Origin: Grifola frondosa
Taxonomy: Eukaryota > Basidiomycota > Agaricomycetes > Polyporales > Grifolaceae
Length of the DNA stretch: 64,000 bases
Direction of reading: 5' to 3'
NCBI GenBank assembly: GCA_001683735.1
Contig: LUGG01000002.1
Coordinates: 62,001 to 126,000 of the forward strand
The notes beneath the pieces were generated by a model. That model saw only the letters and a program-made list of their open reading frames with translations, did no database searches and was not told the DNA's origin. Within the stretch, counting starts at the first letter, position 1. Every line of letters begins with the position of its first letter. This document shows, in pieces, positions 36,547 through 49,560 of the stretch. The position numbers were made by a program, and so were the translations under genes.

Positions 36547-36839
36547 GCCATCAGCAAAAGTCGAATTATCCTTTTTGGCGCTTTTTTTACTTGTACCAGA
36601 GAAATAAGTAATCCAAAGAGGGCTCGATACTTATTCTTCTGGAAATGGCCGAATTTGTTGCAGCCCTTCAATAAGTAAAATAAGTGAATTAAGACCGAAA
36701 ATGAATCCAAGCACACAAAAGATTTAGCCACTGCATGGCTGCTCCGGATTTTAAGGAAAACAAGCACAATAATCAATTAAAGATACACCAACTACATTCA
36801 AACAGCTAAGACTAGAAAGTATATCCAACTCTCCACATT

Positions 36840-37361
36840 TGTACCTCTCGCACTGCTCATGCTGCCTCTTCACCGCGCCATCCACCCGTGCAGCGCTGCC
36901 CAATGCCAGATGCGCGTATGCTTGCACCCGTCGTGATCTGCATGCGCCCGCCAACGAGCATGTTCGGCCCGATCTTGCATGTTCTGTGGGTGGGTGAGCT
37001 GGGTGGAGAGAGGGAAGGGAGGGGGCGTACCGGGAGAGGACGACGGAGTTGTCTTTTGTGATGTATCTGTTCCCACGGAAGTGCTCGTACAAGTGCCCAC
37101 CTAGGTGGTTGTTATCCGGCAGAGCGGGAACGTCCAGCGCGACAGGATATCCTTACTGCACGCGGCCACCGCAGTGAGATACATGTCAAGCAGATAAAAT
37201 GCACACCTGACAGCATCATAGCTCCTAGTACCTGCGACGCGTGCGGCGTAGCCGTCTTTCACGATGTAGCAGAATATATTTTTCATGAGCAGGTCCGACG
37301 TGAGCACGCCGTACGCGAAGTCGCACCAGGTGTCCGCGTGGTCGAAGTTGTCCTCCGCCAT
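36840..37361 (-). pseudogene. Unidentified captured gene fragment in the TIR element
   Basis: The minus-strand frame from 37361 reads NFDHADTWCDFAYGVLTSDL, FCYIVKDGYAARVAGTRS and DAVRCAFYLLDMYLTAV. It continues in another frame as PALPDNNHLGGHLYEHFRGN and RYITKDNSVVLS to a GTACG donor-like site at about 37030. It reads like one or two exons of a catalytic protein, but I do not recognise the family. The frame change near 37110 suggests decay. Confidence 0.4.
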
Positions 37362-38276
37362 GTGCCACGCGGGCCGTCAGCTGGGCGCGATCGAGCGAAC
37401 GGGTGAGCAGGACGCACCTCGACCGAGCAGATGTCTATGGAGCAGTCGATGAGGGCGAATCGTATTCGCTACTGGCGGACTGAACTGCAGCGTCGCACTG
37501 AGGTGTGCATCCGTCCGCGAGAACCCGGATGAAGAGAAGTCTTGCCACGAAAGTGTAGCGCGTTTCGCTGCGCGGGCCTGAACACGCATCCACGCAAGCA
37601 AGCCATAAGCCAACCGCAACATCCGCAACGTTATAAGTGAATCATATAACACTCACGGCTCTTGCACCTTCCGTCAAGTCGAACTGTTGCTTCTGCTCGT
37701 CTGCAGCGCTGCCATGTCGCCCATCGCGCAGCCCGGCGAGAACGTCTCCTTCGCCGTCACAGTCAGCACGATCTTCAGCCCTGAGCTCGGTTTCGACCAC
37801 TTTGAGTCATACTCATGGCCGCACCAACGGGGGACATTCCTGCTCACGCACGCGCCCACGGAATTTTGAGAGCAGTAGGGGCTGCAGATTGGCGGACAGC
37901 CGTAGAGCAGTAATATGAATTGCCTCAGCTTGACAGGTCTAGAGCAAGATTCTGGTATAGATGTGTTTGTAGCAAGGGGAGTGGGCAGTTGCAAGACAAG
38001 GCCTGCAGGAAAAATCTCTAGTTGGAGACGAGATGAGTGCACGAAGTTCAACATACACTGCCAAATGCGGCAGTGTGCACACGCACAAATCGCACAAGTC
38101 TTTCAAACTCCGTTCCCTCCTCGCGTTCACGCCTGTCCCGCCAACTACGTCTGCGGTCATCTTCTAGCTGTTAGAATGGACTGCAGCATTGACTCGCGAC
38201 TTCGGGTGTGCAATATGCAAGGATCTCCGTTATCAACTACCCTTCCCGCCTGATATGACCTAGTTTCGGTACTACT
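37362..38276. other. Interior of the TIR element, unassigned
   Basis: Several open frames of 60-126 codons on both strands, none recognised. The plus-strand frame around 37700-37869 (SPIAQPGENVSFAVTVSTIF) has protein-like composition and may be a further captured exon. Confidence 0.3.
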
Positions 38277-39445
38277 GTGTCCCCCACGAACGCTGCCCAC
38301 TGCGGGCGAGACCCTCTTCTGTGTCACTGGCGACAGCAACCCCCAGAGCTTCGCGCGCGGCACCTCGCGTTCGGCACGCTGGCGCTGCGCGACGACGGTG
38401 AGGCGACGTTCTACGGCAACTCTGCAGCCGGCGATGATATGTATGACTGCGAGCGAGGATACAGCTGTCCCAACCCGTCAGTATCTCTCGACCCCTTCGT
38501 TCCCGCGGGCAACCTGTTCTTCGATGTGGGCGCTGGAGGACCGACACCGTTCACTTTCACAGCAACGACCAACGCGTCGTGGTTGAAGCTCTCTCCTGCG
38601 AAGGGCTCCATCTCTCCCAGCTCGCCAGAGCAGCGCGTCTTCACGTCCGTGGATTGGAGCCAGGTTACAGGAGTGGAGTGTGCAATTCTGACATTCGCTG
38701 CGAACGTCCAGAATCAGCCTCCTATGTCTCAGGCTATCAATTTCGTCGCTAACCATACGGTGGTGCCTAGTGGATTCAAAGGTACGAGGAACATGAATGT
38801 CCCTTAGCCGGCTTGATTAAGTTTCGGAATTGTTTGTCGGGCTTTGTAGAAGGCGATGGCACGGTGTCGGCGCATGCTGCTAGGAATGAATACCTCTGGG
38901 TTGAGTTGCGGTTTGCGGTTGAGTTGCCGGGCATCGGACGTACACTGTCTGGTGTAACGCCTTGGCCTCGAGGTGGGGATGATCGCAATTTCACTGCCGG
39001 AACCGGACCTAGCATGTGAGTTTAAGTATTGCGACGTGTACTGTTGTTTTCGCGTTTTATTAAATCACCCTTAGCGAATATGACTTCTACACCTTCAACA
39101 GTCAAAACCAGAAAGGCAATATTACCATAACGGCTTATGTCTCGCCATCGCTGAATGCGCTAAGTGACGACCGGCCTCTCGCGATTGCCGCGCAGATAGA
39201 TTCTGGTGCTCTGCAGACAAACTATTTCGTCCCTCCTGCCTCTGGAGGGAATCTACCGCCTCAATGGGACGGTAATGACGGTTGGGCGGCAAATAGTATA
39301 ATCTCGGTCCCTATGGTTTTTACTGCTTCGTCTGGTGCTCACACGCTGAAAGTGAGTCGTCATCATGTTCCTTCTACTTCCTCACTAACAAGATTTAAGC
39401 TATTCATGATTGAACCCTCTGTTGTTGTGCAGAAAATTGTGATCG
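38277..39445 (+). pseudogene. GH115 alpha-glucuronidase C-terminal fragment, four exons
   Basis: Exon a (to 38781) carries DVGAGGPTPFTFTATTNASW, LKLSPAKGSISPSSPEQRVF and QAINFVANHTVVPSGFK. Exons 38850-39015, 39075-39351 and 39400-39445 join in consistent phase and give VELPGIGRTLSGVTPWPRGG, FTAGTGPS, IEYDFYTFNSQNQKGNITIT, then ISVPMVFTASSGAHTLK and LFMIEPSVVVQKIVI. These are the C-terminal beta-sandwich domains of family 115 glycosidases, secreted enzymes that cleave methylglucuronic acid from xylan. The catalytic barrel is missing and the last domain is incomplete. Introns are retained, so capture was at the DNA level. Confidence 0.75.
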
Positions 39446-40245
39446 GTGGGCGTACTTGCTACGCTGATTGTTCTCTCAAGGGCTATCCTCGGCCAGATCA
39501 TGCAAAGCCTCTATCTCCAATCCGTCTTGCACATCCCCTCACCCACCCGTCCGAATCTCTCTATCTCTAAGTGTTCTGTGGCAAGGTGCTCGAGAAGGCC
39601 AGCTACAGAGGTGGCCACCGCCGTGGCGCTGCTGAAGGACGAGCACCGCGGGCTTTGTGGATGACGGTGACCTCTCACTCGTGCTCGCTCTTCGAGTCGT
39701 CGCCTTCACACCGGACGGCAAGGCTTGAGACATTCGCTCTATCCTCTGCCACGCAGATGGGCCTATCGGCGCGATTGTCCCAGTCAGCAGGAGGTACTGG
39801 GAACTGGGAAAGGTAGTTCGAACAGAGGTGTGTATTTACTTATCAACCGATAGCAGTTTCTCATTATTGATGTCAATCCTTTTTGTTTTGAAATCAACTT
39901 ACTCGACTTTTCACCCTTTTCATCCTTTTTCCCCTCTCGTTTGAATAAGAAAAGTTATCAGAGATCACCTGGAACAATAAGGAAAATAAGAACACGCCGT
40001 GATTATTGTTCTTCTGCCTCTGGATGGTCTGAGAGTCTCTTATTTGTGTCTTATTACTCTTTCAGTTCCTTGATCATAGCGGTATTTGCACCTAAATGTG
40101 TTCCTTGTCTTGCTTTAAGTTCTTGAATGGTCTTAATTATCCTTCAGTTCCTTATTTTCAATGATAGCTCAGCTTCTGATATCACTTGATATTTCTTTTG
40201 GCGCTTTTTTGGCTTAAATTAAGGAAAATAAGTTCAAGAAAGGAA
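39446..40245. other. 3' interior and subterminal AT-rich part of the TIR element
   Basis: 39540-39830 holds a plus-strand frame with a protein-like stretch (EVATAVALLKDEHRG, LSLVLALRVVAFTPDG in two frames) that I cannot assign. From 39840 the sequence is AT-rich with repeated GGAAAATAAG and TTCAAG(A)AA motifs, typical of transposon subterminal regions. Confidence 0.4.
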
Positions 40246-41295
40246 ATAAAGCGAAATTTGAGTTTTGCTGATGCCTAGTCCATCCAAGAGTATCAGTAAA
40301 AGGTCTGTAATTATGCGCCTCACTTATTGTAGGTCTGCGCAGTACACCTCTATAGTAGCAGCGTAATTAATATATTTCCAAAGTCTGTGATCATCGGAAA
40401 ATACAAGCCTTGCTGAGCGCTAGAGACGCTCGGGACTGGGGCTCACAATTGGCGCTCGATAGCGCTCGATTAACCGTTGCTCGCAGCCTTGGGTCCTCCA
40501 CGTGCCACTCGTAGCCACTTGTTCGAACATAGAGCGACATATGCTTGGCTCGTCGAGAGCCATGGCTATCCGACCAATACACAGCTTTCATCCACCCGCC
40601 ACAAAACATGCCCCGACGCACAAATGACGCTTCTCACCCAACACTGCCACATCGACCCTGTCTCTGCAGGCTCAGCTCCACGGCTCCGACATCGAGTGGG
40701 TCTCCAGCGGGAACGCACAGCAGCACGGCTCGCAGTGGAGAATGGCGCAGGAGATGGCGAAGCTGAGGCGTCTGCTCTGCTCTTGTATCTGGTGCGTGGA
40801 CATTCTCACATTGGGAGAGATGGCAATGGATGGCATTAGGTCTCTTGAGGCTGCCCCACCATGTCGGCGGGTTCTTTCCGACTACACGTTCACTAAACTC
40901 GAACAACAAGATCCCTCTGTCTGAGTTGGCTACGCTCATCGTTCAATTGATCGCCTGCCTTCTCAAATCCCAATCTCATGCCTTAGCTGTGGACTGCAGA
41001 TAGCAATCCTGTGTCCGCCATCTCCCCTCGTGCATCTCTGTAGATCGTGCCGGATATCTGTGATGCCACCATAGCCTGCCTCTGCGATGGCCCAGCGACT
41101 GCGTAACTCACCGTTTGTGCGCGTCTCCCTGCTTGTGTTCGCGTAGCGGCTCTCGACGTGTTCGGGTTAGACGTTCAACGGTGCGTTCTCGCAATGCTGT
41201 GGACCTTCCGCACCGCTCTGTCGAGTGAATCGATCGTTCTGTTCTTTCGTCCCTCCAGCAGCTTGTTGCCATCCTCCTGAGGCTCCCTGCGCTGC

Positions 41296-41410
41296 AGCTG
41301 CGCAACGTCCGCTGGGCGGCATGTGTGGACACAGTTTCAAAGCGCATTCTGCATGGGCTGGTACTCGACAAGTGCCCGCTTGTGCCGATTCATGAGCTGT
41401 GGATCTGCCA
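41296..41410 (+). pseudogene. Unknown duplicated gene fragment, unit 1 (mirrored in the right arm)
   Basis: Reads LRNVRWAACVDTVSKRI, then LHGLVLDKCPLVPIHELW. The same pattern recurs at 43865-43985 with clear nucleotide similarity (CAACGTCCGCTGGGCGGC versus CAACGTCTGCTGGGCAGT). The family is not recognised. It indicates an older duplication inside the arm, before the arm itself was duplicated. Confidence 0.5.
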
Positions 41411-43864
41411 TATCGAGCATAAAGTTGACATGCGTTTCCGGTGCGGTATGAATGTGGTATCACTCTGAAGCACATGTGGATATAATCCGTTTCCATGAGC
41501 CCGTTGGTACCTTATAGGGGCTTGCTCGTTTCCTGTGTCGTCATAATTGCTATCTACAATTGGAGCCTACATTCAAGGAATTCCACCCCACGGACCCGAA
41601 GGTCCCCCGGGATTCCAAACACTGGCGCATGATGTTTTGCGTGCGTCACGGGAAGCACACCGCACATTTTGGCTGGACACGACACGGCCATTCCATCTGT
41701 TTTAATCTGGAAATGGCCGTGATGGTGTTATGGGAGAGCATCGAACACGAATAGTGGATGATGATTATGACAGTCAGATGCCCGAAGAGCGATGTCCTGC
41801 TAGACACCGCGCGGGAGGACATTTGTGCTTTCCGCGAGGCACAAGTAGCCGTGCGAGCGCGGTGTCGGGTGACGGTACAGCTGCGCGCATGAACCTTGTT
41901 GTGGCCAACGAATGGGGTTATGCATGTGGGATCGTCTATCACCGGACCCATTTTTCCATTCTCCTTATTGCTTCTCGATGTCTCCCACACGTCTCCTTTG
42001 CCATCCTCTTTGCTCTCGTATTCTTGGGATAGAGTTTACGTTGCATCGCCATTCCTCTCACGCACGAGCCTGTTGATGAATTGCATGCGGCATACCCGAT
42101 AAGACGATAACAAGTATAGGACATATCTGTGTTCGTCTCTACTGCGTTGACTTCTAGGGCTCTTGCTCGGCTTTTGCCATACTCTGCCCCATCTTCGGCG
42201 AGACAGTGGAGCAGCGCTGCATATATTTCGGTGCGCCATTCCGAGTCGGCGAACCTGGATCCGTGGTTGCCGCTTGTTCTATTTCTATTCCATCTATCAA
42301 TAAATTACTGCAGCTAATACACAGCCAGTGGTTCGACTTTCCTCCAATATACCCATTCAACGTTCACCGTTGGGGTGTTTAATCATAGCCGTCGTCTAGC
42401 ACACCTTCAGCAGAATGCACCCGGGCGCCCCGCAAAACTACCCCTCATAGCAAACTTCGAAATGTTTCTTCCTTTTCTGTGTTGGCTTTTTGAGTGGACA
42501 TCGTCAACGATGTACGAATGTGGAGCTCCGTCGATGGGTCAGGGAGTGAGCTACTCGAACCACGAGACGTTTTCGGTCCTTGCCAAACCGTCATATGTGC
42601 TGATGCTACCCGAAGAATGAACATTCCTAGCCTACGCAACAATTGCGCTTTCGTCTGATGCCGGGAATCGTTCTTCGTTGCTCTTTAGATTATGCTGATG
42701 TCATAATTGATACAGATTTGCCGTGGAAGATGTGCTAAAGCACGATCACTGTGAGTGTGTTATATATTTGTGCGAGAAGGCGTTGCTGAATTGCTTTGGG
42801 GATTTAAGGGATGAGAAAACTTGTCCGTACGTTATGCACAGCTCCGTCGGTACCCATAGCTTAGAATCACCAACACGTTCACTATATTACAACATCGTAT
42901 TCCTCTCACAATAATCTGTGACCTACAACGGTTATGGAACATTCCAGAATTCTTCCAGCCTGAATCCTCGATGGCCATGTGTGCAAGCAGCCAGGCTCGG
43001 ACCTCGAGCGCATAGAGAGTATTGTATGGTGCGTGAGGAAACTGAACGCGGGGGAGCTGAAGCATAGGCTGGGTGAAAGATGAGGTGTTTGTTCTAATCT
43101 TATACCTGGGGCATTGACGTTCTCGCATCGGTAATAGTGCTCGCTAAGATGGCAATTCACCACACCCATCGAGGGTATTCCAACATGTCTGCGACTGTAA
43201 TCTCGCTATTACTGAACTCGACGATCAGCGATCACATACAACAAGCGAGAAGACGCACCAGATAACGAGACCGCCCTGCCAGTAGTTTCCGTCAGCTAGG
43301 TGCGCCGGTCGTGCAAATGGCACCTGCGTCCTCGCATCCCGATCTCATGTGAGCTACAGAAGACGATCCGCATGTCCTTCACGGACACTGCCCCATGCAT
43401 CACGATGGAAGCCTGCGACACCATCATCGACTGCCTCTTTGACAACCCGCCATGCTTCGTGCGCAATCATCCTCACCTGTCGCAGATAGGCTCCGCAAAG
43501 TCCAACGCACCTGTTTAACCTCTGCAGGTCTTCGGCTACATGAACGTCGTGGTCCTGGTCTGCGGCTACCCCCGCGTCCGCACTACCGAGCATCCTACCT
43601 GCACCGTACGCGTGTCCTCGAAAATGATGCTGCTACTGGTCGACCGCATCTTCAACGTCATCCGTGTGGTGCAGCGACCGATCAACATGCCATTCGCGCA
43701 TGTTTCCTTACTCATGTTCACGCGGCGGCTCCCGCGCTCAACGTGCTTGAGTAACGGCGCCGCGTGGACCTCCTCTAGCCTGTGTTTTTCGCCTCCCTGC
43801 AGACGTTCTGCACCGTCGAAAGGCTCTGTCTGACGAATAACAGTGAATATCCCCCCGCTACCCG

Positions 43865-43985
43865 ATCAACAACGTCTGCTGGGCAGTCCATAGAGGCGCG
43901 GTTGCGAAATGAATGTCGCATGCGCTCTATGGGCTGGTGCTGGACAGCTGTCCACTCGCGCCAGTTCTGGAGCTGTTCTGCGATT
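43865..43985 (+). pseudogene. Unknown duplicated gene fragment, unit 2
   Basis: Reads INNVCWAVHRGAVAK, stop, then ALYGLVLDSCPLAPVLEL, colinear with unit 1. A stop codon and divergent middle show decay. The mirrored copy lies in the right arm. Confidence 0.5.
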
Positions 43986-44715
43986 TTATTAGGTTCAAGG
44001 GACTCCAAATGCTGGCACACGGTGCTTACCGTCACGGACACCGCGTCGCTCTTCACGGGACGGCATGGCATGGCCATCCCACCCTCTGTGTTGGTATTAC
44101 TAGAAGATGCACGTGTGCGGTGGATCTGGGATGTGCATGAAAAAAAAAATGCTTGCAGGTGTCCGCATGCAGTTGGCGCTTGATACCCGTGCCAGCGCTT
44201 GTAGGTTCACAACGTGACCTAACCTTAACGCTGGGTCAATGGCGCCACCAAGATCCGTGCCATCTAAGCGCCGAAACGTCGCAACACCGACTGCTTGCGA
44301 CTGCTCACATGCACAACTCATGTAAGTACTCACTCTATGATCAAATAAATAATCCCAAACTATAGTAAATATTCATACACCAGCACTTGCAGCCACAGTA
44401 CATAGCTTACAACCACGGTACCTTTGTACTACAGGAAGATATAGTATGTCCGTGTTCCCACTATTCTTCCTGCCTATCCTATCTAACACCAAGTCCTACA
44501 GTCATGTGATATGTTTGGGTAGACGGTCCGTCCTGTCGTCGCTCGTAATTTGCACTGCATTACAAGATTATGGCGGAATCATAATATCCCTCCTACTTTA
44601 CCACCTCCCATTAACTCCCGGTTCGTCCGTATCATCCACACTGACGTGCTCCTGCAGTATTCCCACGAACGTGGCCTCGACACATATGAAAACGATGACT
44701 TCGTCGACTTCTTTG

Positions 44716-46101
44716 ACAGCGAGGGGGACAGCGGAATATCGCCCCGAGATTGAGTACTGAGTCCTATGATGTTGATCAGATGGCGAAAATGATGATGTGC
44801 TGGCGCACATGGACGGACGCCACGGACTGCGATTCCCTCCCAACCCCTCCATCTTGCGTGGCCTATGCAGGTCTTTCCTGACGATGTCGCGGCGGTCTCG
44901 CTATATGCGAACTATGCTGCACCAGAGGACGCTATCACGACCATGGCACTCAGTCTGGGCGTGGACTTGGAGCTCAAGCATTATCTCAGTCCCGTTTGGT
45001 GGTGCTACTGGTACCTATGTGCGCCTTGTCTTAGTTGAGCATTTTCATCGACATGCCCTAGTTTCGAGTTAAATGCTTGGATTTTGTTCACTTCCTCCAC
45101 TTGCACACCATGGACGCACTCTGAACAGATGACCCAAGTTGCTATGCTGTAACAGGTCCTTCCATGCGTTCCCGGAGGTCTCCTTTCAGTTTTCAGTCAA
45201 AGCCCAAACGAGCCATACATATCTTTGCTGATGGAACGTGTCTGTCGTGACTCCAAGTCTGACATATGCGAGCAGTGTGAGCTAACACCGGTCGATTCCA
45301 GTGGTCGATGACGCATTGTCGCGGGCGATCATATTTGACCCATATGCATTCCGGGAAGCCGAATTTCGTCTTCCAAAGTTCTGCAGCTCTGGTACAGCAA
45401 TGACACACTGGTGCGCTTCGCTGTCTTTCATTTGTTTATACCTTCTGTTTAAATATCGAAGCATCGCTCCACGCCATCATGGCCACATCACATCTTTCAA
45501 ATCGTGATCGGGCGTCTACTATAGTGCGGTCTTGACTCGCGCTCGCCACTAGCTTTGTTCGAGCAAGTTGCCAAATATGCCATGGCCGATACACATCCTA
45601 TACCTCGACTTCCTTCCTACGCGCCCGTTCAACCATTGGGTTGTTTGTTTACGGTCGACGGCCCTCTCGCACATTTCGGTGCTGCTCCTGATGTCGTGGC
45701 CAACAGGCAGCGCTATCTCTGTTGTATGGCTTACACATGATCCCAGTGATATGTATCATACGGATTGAGATATTAGGCAAGTATAGACCTTGTCTCCATG
45801 AAAACTACTCATCTCAACTGCTTATAACTAGGTTCTACATGTTCCTTCTCATTCTCGACTACCGCACAACATATGTATGGCGTCTTAAGTGAATGTCATT
45901 TACAGTACTGAGGCCAGTATTCATTCAGGTTATCCTTCCTGACTCGTTTTCTTGTCACGCTAGCACAGCTACCATCAATCATGTTCTGACTGTGAGGACA
46001 TCGCAGTTCGATGGTGGTGCCCTCGAGTGTTAGATATAAGCGCAGGATATCTCCATCTCTGCTAGAACATTCAGTTCGAAGTAGTTCAGACAACCTCACA
46101 C
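44716..46101. other. Left part of the spacer between the arms, no assigned gene
   Basis: Open frames with some protein character occur near 44800-45000 (PDDVAAVSLYANYAAPEDAI) and 45550-45740 (HPIPRLPSYAPVQPLG). None is recognised, and stops interrupt both. Confidence 0.3.
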
Positions 46102-47236
46102 CATGTCCCCATCCGCTATCGACACTAAAGAGGATCGAGAACTGTGAGTGACACTCCGCGGTCTTTACTCATCTAATATTCCTACCGCACAGCTTCATTG
46201 CAACATTTTGTTATGTATCAGCACCCGGTCAGTGGTTTGTTCACAATCTCAAATCATTTTCTCATTCCTATTTGTCGCAGCTCTTCTAGTCTATGAGTAC
46301 ATTATCATGTTTGATTGTGAATATCAACTCGTCTGAAAGTGTCCATTTTCGGCGGCTACTTTAGTTTTTTTTTGCTCGCAAGGTATTCTATGCTTCTGGA
46401 CTTCATTCTTAATCTCCCAACCATATATCCAATATTAATCAGGGTACAGTGCTCATCCTATCACTGTAGACTGTATTTGCCACTCATAATTTCCAGGGCT
46501 GTTCTGCAGCTTTGGAGCTGCTCTTCCATTTTCCTGTGTCCGGTGAGTAGTGATATTTTGTGAAGCATTCTCAGGTCTCCGAGCATATGCCTTCTTCGGT
46601 CATAAATGGCAAATCACTTCATTGATATTTATCTTGTCCCTGGTTTCTTGCGGACTTACACTGGTAAGCTCTGTCCTCAGCATTGAGTCTGCGTAGATTG
46701 AAGTGCGACACGTACTTCTATTTTCTGTACGTCCGCAAAATAATGGTTGTAGCTCCACCCCGGATCAATTGTACAACGATGCCATGGGTCTCGCCGGAGC
46801 TCAGCGCTCAACAACATGTCAGTAAAATTCATTAATGCCACTGCAGCTCGTTGACTGAATCCGTGCATCGTGTAGATGTATGTCGTATTGTTGGCTTCAT
46901 ATTTTTCAAGTGCTCTCCTCACGCAGCAATTCCAGTGAAGTATATAGTGCGTGCGACAACAATCGCTGCGGATATACTTGTTCTCACCATAACCATCCAG
47001 CAGACATATTGGAAAATGCTTAATCTCCGCGAAATCGATGCATTCAATGCGGCATCGAACATTCAAGTCGCCCGTCGTTTGTCGGTTCGATCCAGTTTGC
47101 AGATTTCATCGAACCCCTCGTTGCTCCTCTGGACCACCAATTCTCGCTCTCTACGATCGATCGCAGTTCCTCGGACGACCAGAGAGCTGATGGAGAGAGC
47201 GACCATGAGGACACGCTGTACAATGACGAAGAAATG
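46102..47236 (+). pseudogene. DUF6533 multi-pass membrane protein, interrupted by a retrotransposon
   Basis: ATG at 46102 (MSPSAIDTKEDREL) is followed by several short exons: ALLVYEYIIMFDCEYQLV, the DUF6533 signature, then RYSMLLDFILNLPTIYP, AVLQLWSCSSIFL, LRAYAFFGHKWQITSLIFIL, and IAADILVLTITIQQTYWKM near 46960-47015. A serine- and acid-rich cytoplasmic tail with DHEDTLYNDEEMEL follows. The protein would have about six or seven membrane helices; its function is unknown. A TGA occurs where tryptophan is expected after QLV (near 46335), and a T9 run shifts the frame just downstream. The tail is cut at about 47237 by the retrotransposon copy 2. Confidence 0.65.
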
Positions 47237-49068
47237 GAGTTAGGTTTATTCTCCGCGCAGCGATTGAGAAAGCACGCAGTGAGGGGAAGACCCTCTATGT
47301 CGCCTTCGTCGATTTTGCGAACGCCTTCCCGTCCGTGGATCAACTTCTTTGAAGCTGCACAGTTGCCGGGGCACACGACTGGCTAGGATGCTGTATCGCA
47401 GCTGATATACGTGGTACGCTTGGGAATGACTTTTCCGACAGCTTCCATTCATTGGCGGGTATACTGATTGGCGATCCCGCATCCCCTGTCCTGTGGAACT
47501 TGTTCCTGGCTGACCTGGTGTTTCGACATCATCCTGACGATGTGATGCTGGGAGGAGTGCCTGTCTCCCGCCTGGAACAGGCTGATGACCTCGTTCTCTT
47601 CTCTACATCCCGGGCGGGACTTCAGGCCAAGCTCGACGAGCTCGTTCACTGGTGTGGCTTGAACTTCGTGACTATCAACGTACTCAAGACTCAGCGCATG
47701 CTCTTTGGTCCGCTGCCTCGCCCACTACCCAGCTTCCATGTCCTGGACACTGTCTTCTCCGTGGTCGATCGCTACACTTACGTGGGAACTACGTTTACGT
47801 CGACAGCAGGATTCATCTTTCTGCTTCATCTGCAAGCCAAGGAGCACTCGGCGCGTACGATGGCAAATGCGTCACTGGCCGTGGAGCCATATGTGGGCTC
47901 CCTCCCCGTCGCGGCCGCTCGTACTTTGTACACCGCGCGAGTCGACCCGCATCTCACGGCGGGGTGTGAGATTGCACCGGATGTGCACGACGCCGCCCTC
48001 CACAAGCTAGTGCACATCCAGCACACATACCTATGGCGCATGCTGGGACTCAACAGTCGCTGCCCCGTGGTCTGTCTCTTCACCGAGACTGGCCTCTATT
48101 CTCTTCGTTATAGACGCGTGATTCTAGCGCTGCGCTACATGGCTTACGTTCAGGTGCAGCAACCAGCATTGGCCTCCCTCGCTCTGGCGGAGGCACGTTC
48201 TCTGGTGCAGCAGGGGTACTCCTCCTGGATAGGGGATCTCTACCATGCTCTGCAGGCTCTCGATGTGCCTGTCACGCTGAACTTCGCACAGCTCCACTCT
48301 ATCACCTACACTGAGCAATGCCTGACTGAGGTACACTCTTCCTTCTTGGCCTACATACAGTGGGAACTCGCGCAATCGCATCATCTAGTGCTCTTACACC
48401 CGCGCCATGATTTTGGACGAAAAGGCGAACACCTCAAAAAGGTGTGGGCCTTCCAGGAGTACCACCATCTCCCAATTCGCGAGCATCGCCCAGTGCTCAC
48501 CCGCCTTCTGGCCGCGGACCATCCCTTTGCTGTTGAGCAGCGTCGGCGGCAAGGGTTCCACAGCGACATCCCTCCACTGTGGCGAGTGTGTCGTTTCCGG
48601 ACCTGCCGTGGGGCGGTTGACACTGAGGCGCACGTCCTTGTGGACTGTGCCGATCCTCGTCTGGTCGCTCTCTGCGAGCCTTTCCTGTGTGTCGCATGTC
48701 AGTGCGTCCCCGCGCTCCTGCACCAATGCCGGTCGTTGTCCGTACTGTAGTTCCTGCACTCGCTTTTCGCCCATCAGCCTCTTATTGCCCTCTTCGCTCA
48801 GTATGTATATACGGTGTTTGAGCTATGTGCTTTGGTACCTTCCCTGGAGATGTCTACTTTGGAGCAGTACCTAGCCTTGTCGGTGACGTGATACGCCGCA
48901 AGGGAGGGACGAACGTCTGTGGGACCGGTCTTGCTTGTATAGGACTCATCTGATCAGAGTTCGCAGACTTCGTTGGCAGGTGATAGCTTACTAATTGTAG
49001 AATATTACCGCGTCCGATGTATGTAGTAAGTTACTTACCTGTCAGAAGCAATCCATCCTCCTCCTCCT
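47237..49068 (+). mobile_element. Non-LTR retrotransposon copy 2, longest copy, with reverse transcriptase palm
   Basis: Begins abruptly inside the DUF6533 tail with IEKARSEGKTLYVAFVDF, then ANAFPSVDQ, the first catalytic aspartate block of a reverse transcriptase. A frame change follows near 47350. From 47452 one open frame of 432 codons carries GDPASPVLWNLFLADL (template-grip motif), QADDLVLFS (the YxDD-equivalent box) and LNFVTINVLKT, then the thumb and C-terminal region shared with copy 1, ending at a TAG at 48750. The 3' region ends in TCAGAAGCAATCCATCC plus CCT repeats. It is 5'-truncated, lacking the endonuclease, as is usual for target-primed insertion. It resembles jockey/LINE-type elements of fungi. 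Confidence 0.85.
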
Positions 49069-49560
49069 CCTTCTCACACCAGTTTCATGAACCATCTTTG
49101 GCTGAACCCGGTCCATCTGGATTCAGGGAGTAAGCTACTAGGGCTGTCATATTGTTTCGGTTGGTGCGTATTGCTATTCCGTCCCTACCTTGTGCGCGCC
49201 GACATCGAGCTTAGAAAAGTAGTGCATGCAAGAACTGGAGTTCTGTCTGGCGTCCGACATCGTCCGTCGCTTTTCTAGAGTAATGTAACCTGGTGTCGTA
49301 AATTATAGAGGTCTGCCGCCGCAAGATCATTTCATGTATACCCAGCCGTCATCACTCTCTTATCTATTTCCTCATATTTGTGGACGAAGGTTTTGCTGAA
49401 TCGCTGGGCGATCTAAGTCCAGTGCAAGATAGTGTCTCTACATTATACTACATGGGTGTGTCGCTACCGATGGTTTAGCACGTTCACAATACCAGAAGTT
49501 GAGATGTAACATCTCCTATGGATGCGCTCGTAATACGTTGTAGAATACAAATACGAAGAC
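49069..49560. other. Spacer after retrotransposon copy 2
   Basis: No recognisable gene. The sequence is AT-richer than the element. Confidence 0.3.

Larger units (their letters stand above)
36546..40275. mobile_element. TIR DNA element carrying captured gene fragments (Pack-type), about 3.73 kb
   Basis: The left end 36546-36568 (GGCCATCAGCAAAAGTCGAA) and right end about 40250-40275 (reverse complement GGCATCAGCAAAACTCAAAT) are imperfect terminal inverted repeats of about 24 bp. They are flanked by TA on both sides (or CTAG counting the adjoining bases). Both subterminal regions carry TTTTGGCGCTTTTTT in the same orientation, and many AATAAG/TTATT motifs. Inside are an unidentified minus-strand fragment and a GH115 C-terminal fragment, but no transposase. 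The probable empty target is present in the right arm of the large inverted repeat near 62361-62380, where the bases flanking both ends lie together. Confidence 0.7.
40275..44715. repeat. Giant inverted repeat, left arm (4.44 kb)
   Basis: Near-perfect reverse complement of 57925-62367. The few differences seen are single-base indels (for example GTGGGATCG versus GTGGGGATCG, GCTTGCGACTG versus GCTTGCCGACTG, GGCTTTTTGAG versus GGTTTTTGAG) and rare substitutions. Many small open frames are mirrored between arms. None is a clear full gene. 43300-43520 resembles an F-box-like start (ITMEACDTIIDCLF). 41296-41410 and 43865-43985 are diverged copies of one unknown unit. Outer end CTAGTCCATCC; inner end at CTTCTTTG. 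Confidence 0.95.
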